From Protonemura montana (Eukaryota; Arthropoda; Insecta; Plecoptera; Nemouridae): a stretch of DNA of 64,000 bases. The position numbers were made by a program, and so were the translations under genes. The notes below the pieces were generated by a model that had not been told where the DNA came from, did no database searches, and saw nothing but the letters and a program-made list of their open reading frames with translations. The stretch is from NCBI GenBank assembly GCA_947568835.1, contig OX387604.1:26379076-26443075 (forward strand), given 5' to 3'. Positions 42,501 through 54,600 of this stretch are shown here, in pieces (within the stretch, counting starts at the first letter, position 1; the number at the start of each line of letters is the position of its first letter).

Positions 42501-45500
42501 AAAGCATGTTCTTCTGATAAGCTTTTATCAACATTTAGATAAGGGTATTTAGCTACGAAAACCTTATTGGGGAACTATGAACTAGGGTTAACTGAAGTTG
42601 ACAATAAAGGTAACTGGGAGAAAAAACTAGCTCTAATTTGCAACGAAACTATTAGTCTGGAATTCGTTCGATCTTCGGTATCAATAACAGAAATATCAGC
42701 AAAAAGCTATTATTGATTATAATGTTAATACTAAACATGTGCATTTACTTATAATGGTGTCAGTCGGTGCATATTTCAACCTATAAACTCAATGCTTGTA
42801 CACTTTATTTCAGTACGCAATACGTGTTCTATTTATTTATCTTCATATCCATTTGTTATAATTAACAAATTGCAATACAATAGTGAAATGATCTTGGTAT
42901 TGTATTCAATTGAAAATATCGGAATTGGAAAAATGTTGGTTTGATCTATTCCGGATGCTTTTAGGTGTATTATGATTTGTTATGTTATCGCGGTAGCTAA
43001 TTATGACCACACATTTGTAAGCCCAGAAAACCATGTCCAGTCAAAACTCGACTAACCGTTCGTTGTCTCCTCGGCAATAACATTGAAGTGGATGGGTGAT
43101 ATCAATTAGATTCGAAGACCCCATACTGTCATAAAGAAACTCTTGAAATATCTAGTTAGTCAGATTTGTGACCTTGCTGTGGACTGTCTTGTCTGGTGTG
43201 TGCTAGTGTGGGCACTAACCACATGGCAATGCCAGAAGTGACTACGTTTACCACGCAGAATAATTCGCATTATTTCTAAAGGGAATTTGAAATAATACGG
43301 CTTTTAACTCCGTATACCACGCAACCGCTTTTCATCTCAGATATAAAATGGCCGACGGAAGGACACCTGACATTTGGTCAACAAGGGTTTATCCGACATA
43401 CTGTTTTGACACCACTAGTGAAATTGGTACTTGATTTAATAAAAATAAAAACGTGCCACAATAAATCACAATTTTATTTCTTACGTTTGTTCGCTTCGTT
43501 AATTCGTTTTTAGCAATGAAAATGCAGAGCTAACCGAAGCTTTGTCCACATAACCTAAAGTGTGTTTACGAGCTAAAATAGAAGGCGCACATTAAAGGAG
43601 AAGCGGTTTCAAAACCTCCAATTCCCTTAGCCAAGCCACTTGAAGGCAAATCATTATAGTTGCCAGTTACTAGTTGCTTATACCACGCAACTGAAGCAAA
43701 TTATCTCTAATTCACTTTAAAATAATGTGCATTATTCTGCGTGGTATACGTAGTCAGTGACCTGGACTGCAGTGCAACTATTTTATGTACGAACGTAGGA
43801 AGGAAGGAACGAAGGAAGGAACGAAGGAAGGAAGGGGGCAGCAACATGCCTGCTAGTGTTTAGTCAAGCGAAATGCAAACGCATAATGCGAATGCGATAG
43901 CGCGGCTCAAAGCGCAGGTAGATCTTTGTGTAGACTAGCTTGCATGGGACGAGCCAAGCGGTCGGGCCTGGCAAGGGTCCTCGATCCTCTTGCGAGTAGG
44001 AGAGATACAAGGCAGGTCCGCCGCGAGTGACCTTGGCTGAGAGCGGGGTCCATTGACCGGCATACAGCTTTGGCTAGCTTCGTAGCTTCGTAGCTTCGTA
44101 GCTTCGCTGATGTGTACCTCAGTAGAGACTGGACTGAGGCAGCACAACACAAGAATCTGCTCGAATCAGTTACATGTGAACCAAATGCAGCTAGCAGTGC
44201 ATTAGATTCAGACTGTCCACTTCGCCGCACTCAATTCAACGTCTAGTCTCACTCCCCCCCCCCACCCCCCTCTCTCCTCGCCACCCGATCAACCCGAAAA
44301 CTCTGGTAATTATTAGCAAGTGAAATTGGAAGTCCTCTCGACGAAAATGTAGATGAAATCCAGATCCAGTTTGTGCTTCTCCATGTTCGTGTCGACTCCG
44401 AGTCACGAATCTAACAAGTAACCTCACAAACATTTGCCTGGCGGCTTCCTATTTTCCAAGTTTTTGCCGATGGGACTAATTTACGGGTTAATTTCGACGA
44501 GAATCCCACGTGTTGTCCTTGTCTGCGACGCAAACGCTGCTCGCTCTCTCACTCGCTTGTCCTTGTATCGATTTCAAGGTATGTTGACCCTAAAGCCTGT
44601 GCATTTGCCCGGCCAACCAGCTCAGTCGCAGCACAGCGAGTGTTTACTATATAAAGCACTATTAACCACTGTTAACCACTGTTAACCACTGTTAACCATG
44701 GTAAACCACTAGCACGCGGTACATAACACATAACACATAGGCAGGCCACATGAGAGACTTGAAACCCGTGCGCTTTGGCCATTCACTTTAGTGCATGCAA
44801 AACCGTTCCCATCTCAAACTTTCCAGCAGAACCAGTGCACCCACCGAACGGTTCGGCATGTTGGAAACACCGGTTCTCATGAGACCACCGAAGTTGAGCA
44901 ATACTGCGCTGAGTCAGGTATTGGATGGGTGACCATCATACACATGACCAGTTCTGTTCGGGAGAGAGGTTGGAGGGATGAAAGTTAGTACAGCAACTAC
45001 ACTCGCCTTGCTTATCAACCTCTCGACAGCATGGATTTGTGGAGGAATCCTGTTGTTCGCGTTGTACCGTCCTTCGGAAGGGACGTTAAGCCGAAGTCCC
45101 CTTGGTGTTCTTTGAAAGAAGTAGGCTACGTGCCGACACCTGGTTTCCCCTCCTCCCTTCTAGGCTATGTTAAGTACATCATCCTCATCATCATCCACTC
45201 ATTCACCGACGCCATTAGACCAGTGCCGCATGGCCAGATGTCAAAACAGTGCGTCGTTAAACACCTCAAATCAATCAATCAATCCGAATCAGGTATTGGA
45301 TGAGTTACCACCGAACAGTTTCTCGTGCTGGAAACACCGGTTCTCATGAGATCACCGTGGTTAAGCAACACAGCGCCGAGTCAGGTATTGGATGGGTGAC
45401 CATGATACTCATGGCCAGTTCTGTTCCTTGCTTATCAACCTCTCGACAGCATGGATTTGTGGAGGAATCCTGGTGTTCGCGTTGTACCGTCCTTCGGAAG

Positions 45501-45588
45501 GGACGTTAAGCCGGTGGTCCCCTTGGTGCTATTCGACAGGACTAGGCTACGTAGCGGGTTTCCTCTCCTCCCTTCTAGGCTAGATTAG

Positions 45589-45644
<56 letters not shown>

Positions 45645-48600
45645 CATTCACCGACGCCATTAGACCAGTGCTAAAGAGCCCGTTGTCAAAACAGTGCGTC
45701 GCTAAACTTCAATAATCAATCTATCAAGCAGTGCACCCAACGCAAGTGAAAAAACTATGCTGATTTCGACCTCGAGCAAACAAATGCTACTTATTAATGG
45801 CAAGAGATTGTATGCAATGCAAGAGACGTTTAATGCACCCGCCTCATGTTCCTGTGGCCAATGCCAGGGAGATGTGCATAATGCAGTGTAAACCCAGGTC
45901 AGTGCACGCTCCTACTTCGCATCAGTGCAATGCATCTGTGTGCATCTACGTACCGTGGCATCGTTAGCTCGCACGGATTGGTGACCCTACGCATTGAACA
46001 TGCTACTAGAGGTCAAGCCAAATTGCCCTTTTTTAATTGTTTCTGTGGGAGGGGGGAATCGGCGCACATTTTTAATGATAACTTGCCAGTGAAAAACTAG
46101 CGTTTGTTATCGTTTAGCGTTGCTAGCTCAACCGTCGCAGTTGTTTGGCTGGCAAGAAGCTACGCTTGTGAACTGACCTACGTCAAAGCTTCACGGCCAC
46201 GGTGCTCTCTCAGTGCAGTGCTCGCTCTCCTCTCTACCTCCTCCTCGTCCTCCTCCACCGCCTCCACCTCCTCGTTCTTCTCTTCGCCTCTCCTCTGTCT
46301 ACGACGTTGTCAACTTTGATACTGTCCACGAATTGTGCAGGTTCAAACCCAATGTGTTTCTTCGATAACCCAACCATTCCGGTCTTCGTATGGTTGGATG
46401 GGCATTGTATGGTTGTCTCTCTTTTGTTAGAAGGATTAGGTCCTCTGCCTATTTCCTTCCTTTCGTAAATACTAGATCGGTTCTATTAAATCTTCTTTTC
46501 TGATCCACTACCTCTCTTTACCAATGATCCTCACTCGGGTCTGGCTGGGATCTGGTTAGGATCTGATGATATTGTCTCATGTTATGGAGGGTTATTATGT
46601 GATGGTGGTACTATACGATCACAGGGGGATGAGAACCTGTGAGAGCGAGAAGAGGGGCACAGCTGGACGACCTCCGTTCTTAGGTTGGGGGAGCCTAGTT
46701 TTCAATAGTCACTCGGCTGTAGTTGGCACCCTCCCATCTCGTGCACCCCTTCACCCCTTCACTGTTAAATCTCTTTCAGCCGACTCGCCATTATGGCACA
46801 GATTTCATATTCGCTAGCCTCTGCTAGTCTCGAGAAAATAACTTGTATGACCGATGTATGTACGGAACGATAACAGCTGGACATTTAAGTGCTGCTGCGT
46901 GCAATCGCTTACCATTCATGGCATTCCATAATCTTTGGGAATAGTGTGTGCATTTGGATGGTGTTTTAGCTACGTGGGTTTTAAATGTATCATACCAAAG
47001 TAGAGGATGATTAAAACATTTTATCAATCATTGTAACTTGTAGCTTGAAAAAAATTCTTTCTACCGCCTATGAATAATAACCCCTAAAAATGGTTAAAAT
47101 TTGAAATTATTTGAAGCTGCGATGCAGAAAGGCCATTCCTCGAGTCTTAAAGTATACTTCGATAGCATGAACATTATAAAAGCTATTGAGCTCCAAAACA
47201 CCCTAAATGATGGTCAGCAGCGGTTTGGTGCTGTGCAATAAAGTTAACCAGGTCGAAACTACCCTTACCTACCCTGTTCTAACTGAAGGAACGAGTAAGC
47301 AAGCTACAGATGTTCAGGGCAGGCAACGTTGTGGCAAGAAACTAATTGTTTTGAATGTTTGATTTCAGTGGAGTGGCAGCTCTGAGCAGTAGCAGCACCA
47401 GTGACATCACAGACCCTGGGTCTCCATTCAGCACTGCGTCGACACACTCTACCAACTCAGAGAGTGGAGATGAGAAACCACCGACCTTCCAGACAGCCTT
47501 TCCCTCTGGTAACCTAACCCTAGCCTCAGGACTATTTGCTCCTAGCCTCAAGACTATTTGCCTCTAGCCTCAGGAATATTTGCCCCTAGCCTCAGAACTA
47601 TTTGCCCCTAGCCTCAAGACTATTTGCCCCTAGCCTCAAGACTATTTGCCCCTAGCCTCAAGACTATTTGCCCCTAGCCTCAAGACTATTTGCCTCTAGC
47701 CTCAGGAATATTTGCCCCTAGCCTCAGAACTATTTGCCCCTAGCCTCAAGACTATTTGCCCCTAGCCTCAAGACTATTTGCCCCTAGCCTCAAGACTATT
47801 TGCCCCTAGCCTCAAGACTATCTGCCCCTAGCCTCAAGACTATTTGCCCCTAGCCTCAGGACTATTTGCTGCTAGCCTCAAGACTATTTGCCCCTAGCCT
47901 CAAGACTATTTGCCCCTAGCCTCAGGACTATTTGCTGCTAGCCTCAAGACTATTTGCCCCTAGCCTCAGGACTATTTGTCCCTAGCCTCAAGACTATTTG
48001 CCCCTAGCCTCAAGACTATTTGCCCCTAGCCTCAGGACTATTTTTCCCTAGCCTCAGGACTATTTGTCCCTAGCCTCAAGACTATTTGCCCCTAGCCTCA
48101 AGACTATTTGCCCCTAGCCTCAGGACTATTTGCTGCTAGCCTCAAGACTATTTGCCCCTAGCCTCAAGACTATTTGCCCCTAGCCTCAGGACTATTTGTC
48201 CCTAGCCTCAGGACTATTTGCTGCTAGCCTCAAGACTATTTGCCCCTAGCCTCAAGACTATTTGCCCCTAGCCTCAGGACTATTTGTCCCTAGCCTCAAG
48301 ACTATTTGCCCCTAGCCTCAGGACTATTTGTCCCTAGCCTGTATTGACTCAGGTTATGCAGTTATGCCTGGAATTTAGTTTCAGTAGCTTGAACTTGTAG
48401 GATGGCTAGCAACCAGTGGGAAGCCATATGTTTTTGAGTTAGATAGACATGCATGAAATACTCTTAGCCCTGTTATTAGAAATCTATATATTGTCACAAA
48501 ATGTATGGTACCAAGACTTAGTACTACAACATTTTTAACTGCCATGGCAATTGAAAATCCCACTTTATCTTGGAGTTAAGAAAATTGTAATACTGGGCAT

Positions 48601-51600
48601 TAGATCTTTGATTTTTTCCAGTTAAACTCTCTCCACTGTGTCATATTGTTTTCTGACGTATTTATTTAAAAATATGAAAGCAAGAACATGCTTTCTTGAT
48701 AATGGATGTGATTGATAATGATTGGCAGAGTAACAGAAGATGAAGATGTCCACTTGTGCTTTTATTTCCTAGGCTTTGGGAGAGTTAATGAACATAATGA
48801 ACACATATTCAACTTGGAGAAATGAGACTTAGGCAGTATTTTTAGGAAAACATGGCTGATTTGCAATGGCTTTTGCTTGGAAAATATACCTCGCGTCTAG
48901 GTTGCATTTTACCTGCGATCCAGTCTACATTATGTCCTGTTGTGGTCCTAGTTCAGGTGTGCATGAAAATTAAATTATTCATGTGTAAATATACTGTGAC
49001 AAGATGAGCGTTAAAAAATAATTAAAGAAAACTCTTAGTTATTTCTTGGTCAGACATTGTTACCATGATATATTGTCTACCCTGATGCCTTGCAAACAAA
49101 TTATAAAGGTCACAAACTCAATCTGCTAAAATACTGGTGATTGGAGCTAGTAGGTACCATAACCTCCCTAACAGAAGATTGGAAATGAAAGAATGTGTGA
49201 GTATTATTGTTAGTACAATGAAAGTTGTATGTTTGCAGTGTCGAGTGGTGATCTGGGTGCTGAGCTGGGTGCTGAGTTGGGTGCTGAGCTCCCAGCAAGC
49301 AGTTGTAGCCCAGAGCCTACACGGTTTATTGACCTCCTGCCTTCAAGCATCGCCCCCAACTCAGCCAGCAAACCACGCAGCTCACAGACAGACGATGAAG
49401 ACGCAAGAAACTTCATATCTTTGCGGAACACGGAAACTCTTCTTAGAATCGCTCAGCCATCTCTTAACGTGGTGTGGAATGCAAGTACTTCCAAAGGGAC
49501 GAGGAGTTTGAAGAGTTTGGAAGGTTTGGACGCTATCAACGATGGAATCGTAAGCAACGTTTCTTCGCCCACTGCCAAGCTCGGTGTATCAACTTGCATG
49601 CAAACTCGAAGGAATTCGGCTACTCAAGGTGTCAGTAGTTTGCCAACTAATTTAAAGAATACAGGGTCGTCTCTCGGGAGCAGTGCAACGTGCAGTGCCG
49701 TTCTGTCAGTGGATTTGATTCACCATTCGAGTGAAGATTCTTCGAAAACATCTCCATCCGGAGCCCAGGCAAGGATCAAGACTTGCAGCTCTAGGTCGCC
49801 AGATTGGAAAACTGGCGCGACCCACGAAGATAATTTTGTGTCCACCGATTCATCCAGCAAAGCTTCAAGCCCAGGTTCGAGTTTAAACCTAGTGCCAATC
49901 GCAAGTCCAGTACCAACATTAACCACAATCGCCTTAACGGTTCCTACGTACTGTATTTTGAACTCTAAACTCACACAACTGCGAGGAGGCAAAATGACAA
50001 AAACACTGCCGGGCGAAAGCTTTCAAACACCGACGCCACCGACACAGAGAAGCTTTCAATGGCTGCATACTTCAAAACCACCCAGGATAGCTTCAAGCGA
50101 AGCTAACCTGCCCTCGCCATCTCTAGAAGAAGCAGGTTGGGGCAACCCTCACACAAAGCTAACTACCAAGCGGTATGCGAGCGCTAAACCCATTCCTTCG
50201 GCCAACAACACAAACAAACGCTTAAAATATCGTCTGACCCAAACCAAGTTGGTGCAGGAAAGTAAGATGAGCAATGCTAACAGAAACACATATGTAACAC
50301 GACAGCAAAGTAATAGACATTGTATTGATCTTCCTCTTGGTTCAAGTCACCTTACAGGTGTAGTTCAAGATCCATCCCAAGCATACATCAAGATCCCTCA
50401 TCAAGGCAAGATCACAGAGTATTTTAAAACTCAGCGAAAGTGCATCGGTCATTCGAAGAAAGACTTGACTAAAGATGCAACTGGGCTCAACGGCAAGACC
50501 AAGAAAATTACGTCCACTGATATCCCTGGCGACGAAAAAACAGAATTAGACAAGTATTTCAGTTTGCTTTCGACGCCGACGAAAATGACCAAAAACGTGC
50601 ACACGGCCGCGAATAAAAACGTTTCGATCGCGTCGCCCGTTCAAGTATTTCTTTTAAACAAGCTCGAGTCTGATTCCAGAGTTGCTAAATTAAATAATTT
50701 CAAGCCACATAATTGCTTAACTACTTCCCCTAGAAAGACACATTCTTCATCACAGAAAGTAACTGAACGATCAAATGGACTTCATACCCCTGCAAAACCA
50801 ATATTTTTGATGCCTGACTTGCAAAAAATTCAGAAGTTTTCTACTTCGCCAAAGAAGTGTGCACTTACCACGAAACCTAACCATCTGTGTAAAGTATCAT
50901 CAAACTCTAATAGCAATTTGTGTACCGAAACAGCTGACGTACCAATTCTTAACACTTTCAATGGAAGACCGAGTTGCACAGATGAAGTCATGGATACGGA
51001 AATCACTTCATCCGATAGCAACTCAGTGAAACAATTAGATATTGTGATGGAGTGTTCAATTCTAGAAGTGGATGAAATGAATCGTGTGCGTTCTGAAAGT
51101 GATTTGTCTGGTTGCTTGAGTGTGGTAGTTACATCGAGTTCTACCGCGAGCTTTCCTACGATTTCTCCGATGATTTCTCCGATATTGTCTGCTCCGAAGA
51201 CGATTCGGTTTCCCGCCACGCAACGCAAGTCACTGCTTGGATCACAACATGACAGTGACGACAAGACTCAGTGCCGTTGGGCAGAATGCAGCGAATCTTT
51301 TCATTCAAGCTCAGGACTCATGGAGCATTTACAGGTTAGTTTTCATGTTTGAAATACTTCTGGTTAGTTCAGCCTCTTGTTGTGTTAACTTACATCCCAG
51401 TCCCAGTCCTTCCAGCCAACGAGCATGATTATTTTCATCATGAAGCACCTTGTGACATCATTTCACTTACCCAGTGGTGTAGTCCTACTTTTTTTTGGGT
51501 TATCAGGCTGTCAGTTCCAAATGCCATGGTCATCACTAGATTAGGTAATGGGATGGGGGGAGTGTTTCTAATTCCTAACTGCTTAGTCCCAGTATTCCAT

Positions 51601-54600
51601 TCTAATGCCTCACATGCATAGTTTCATTGTTTGCAAAATTGTTATTTCGCTTCTGTTGATTTCCTGCGAAATATTCCTTTTCGTTTCTCACGTGTGCGAG
51701 ACAATAGCTGATATAAATAACTATACAGAATTCACGTCACCGCCTTCCTCTTCACTGAAACCATCTTCATCACTGGAATCTCCGCTCTTATCACAAATAC
51801 TTCGCCCCTCTTTATTAGAAAAACTATTTCAACTGGGTTTTGAATGCTAAGTAAAGGGCTACTAAATTTCCCGACGTTTCGTAACATATACTAGTTACTT
51901 CTTCAGAGGTTTGAGCAGTCCTGACAATTTTCTGATAACAAAAGAACTACATAAAATTATAACAATTACCTAGTTCAAGCATCCTGAATGCATCTAAACA
52001 AAATAATCAGGGTCAATAACTTAAAAACTAATGAATTATGTATTTTTTGAAATAAGAACTCTAACACATTGGCTTTTTTTAACTGTGTTAGAGTTAGAGT
52101 TTGTTATTTATTAGAGTTCTTATTTCAGAAAATACATAATACATTAGTTTTTGAGTTATTGACCCTGAATATTTTATTTAGATGCATTTAGGATGCTTGA
52201 ACTAGGTAATTGTTATAATTTTGTGTGGTTCTTTTGTTATCGGAAAATTGTCAGGACTGCTCTTACCCTTGAAGAAGTAACCAGTACATGTTACGAAACG
52301 TCGGGAAATTTAGTAGCCCTTTACTTAGCATCCCAAACCCAGTTGAAATAGTTTTTCTAAAAACTTGTGGTAAGGATAAATCAAGTAGACATGAGTCTAA
52401 AAACCATCATACTTCGCCCCTCGTTGGTATTTCTATCAACACTAAAACTACTACTTGGTGTTGGGGTAGCTGCAATCGCGCAATATCCTCGGGTGGGTTG
52501 CCCTTTTTTGGCGGAGTAAATCCCTATTTACACGAAGAAGCTTTAACAATGAAAGTGGCAACTACGAGAAGAAGGTCATTTACGTTGACACTTTGCTTTC
52601 ACCTTTTTTTAAACGACCAGTGACATTTTTTGACCCGATTGAATCCCTCGCTGGTTTATCCACGGCACTGAACGAGACTTGCTGGATGCTCTTTCTTTTA
52701 ATAGTCGTAAATGCAATTTTCATCGAGTTACTTTACTTAGAAATGTTACTTATGTTACTCAGTTACTTAGAAATGTGCAATGGAAGGGACCGAAAATAAC
52801 GTAAAAATGTTCAGAAGAAATATGTTGGAATTAGTTTTAGAAAATAGTTTTAGTATTTTTATTTTCTGCCACCATGTAACATGCAAATAGCAGTTTTTTT
52901 TCTAGAAAAACAAAAAAAAATAATAATAATAATTTACTAGAATCATCATCACCAATGTTAACACAATACAGTACCGGTCAAAAAAACATAAACGATGTGG
53001 ATGAATTTTGCAGGACATTCTAAATCTTTTAAGTAGGTACGGTCTTCGATGTTTTTGAAATAAATCAGCATTATGGGTTCGAACACTATACCCTAGTTAA
53101 GTCTTTAAAAGTGAAAACTCAAAAATAATACCGTTTTGAAGTTTGATTTGGGGAGGTGTGAAGATTAACCAAACAGCACAGGAGGAAAATAGGGAAATCT
53201 GCTGAGAGGAAAATTTTAATAAGTGATGAAAATTGATAAAAATATAGTAAGGTAGCGTATCTTACTTGATAACTTGCACTTTTAGAGGGAAGAGGAACAC
53301 GCCAAAACACCAAATGTAAATTAGGGTCTCCAGAGTTAATAAATCCATGCTTTCCAGAGTGAATAAATCCAAGCTTTCCAGAGTGAATAAATCCAGACTT
53401 TAAAACAAGGTCCAGCAGCAACTGGGCCGCCAAGACTCAAATATTTACGTTTCAGAGTTTGACCAGCGACACAGTTTCATCAAACACTCAGCTAATTTTG
53501 TTTAGTTTTCCTTGTATTGGGATTTTTTTGATTTTTTTTTTAAATTTACTCTACTAATGTTTACTAATGATATTCACATGTGTTTTTGCAGACTAAACAT
53601 GTGATACCCCAGACGAGTGGAGAACATTACGTCTGTCTCTGGGTCGGCTGCAAAGTATTTTCACGCAAGTCTTGCTCCCAGTCGTGGCTGGAACGCCATG
53701 CTTTGTCGCACGGAGGAAACAAACCGTTTCGATGCATAGTCGACGGATGTGGACAACGGTTTGGATCAAACACGGCACTTGAACGTCACGTTAACGGACA
53801 TTTCGATCAAGAGGGCGCCAGTTCCAACGGCCAGGGTCCCCGGCGCAGTTTAGACGGAATCTCTGGCAAGATGATTCGGAGGAACGGCAAGAAGCTACGC
53901 TATCGGAAGCAGCCGTGGTCGGGTAAATACTCTCACCACGCATTTAAATATCTGTTGTTGCGTTTCTTGGACTGGGGCGAGGACCGGTGGGAAAATACGT
54001 TGTGTTTCTTTGAAGGAAACTCAAAGCATTAGATTTATACTGAAAAGATAGCAATTAAACATATGTTGAAGCTGTTGGAGCTCACCACTGGACGTGGTAT
54101 TTTCTCTCACAATTATTTGTGGTGTTTAACGACGTACTGTTTTGACATCTGGCCATGCGGCACTGGTCTAATGGCGTCGGTGAATGAGTGGATGATGATG
54201 AGGATGATGATGAACCTAACCTAGCCTAGAAGGGAGGAGGGGAAACCTGGTGTCGGCACGTAGCCTACTCCTGTCGAAGACCAAGGTGACCACCGGCTTA
54301 ACGTCCCTTCCGAAGGACGGTACAACGCGAACAACAGGATTCCTCCACAAATCCATGCTGTCGAGAGGTTGATAAGCAAGGCGAGTGAAGTTGCTGTACT
54401 AACTTTCATCCCTTCAACCTCTCTCCCGAACAGAACTGGTCATGTGTATAATGGTCACCCATCAAATACCTGACTCAGCGCAGTGTTGCTTAACTTCGGT
54501 GATGTAACAAGAACCGGTGTTTCCAACACGACAAACCGTTCGATTTTCTCTCACAAAATTGACTGTATATTTTATAGCCTCTCGTCTCGCTTCTGACGTT

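Noticed and set aside
44838..44938. A functional 5S rRNA gene
   Set aside because: The 5S similarity is diverged, lacks a proper 3' end and T-run terminator, and is always joined to the SINE body.
49720..49992. Minus-strand frame inside AEBP2 exon 3
   Set aside because: Shadow of the sense coding frame.
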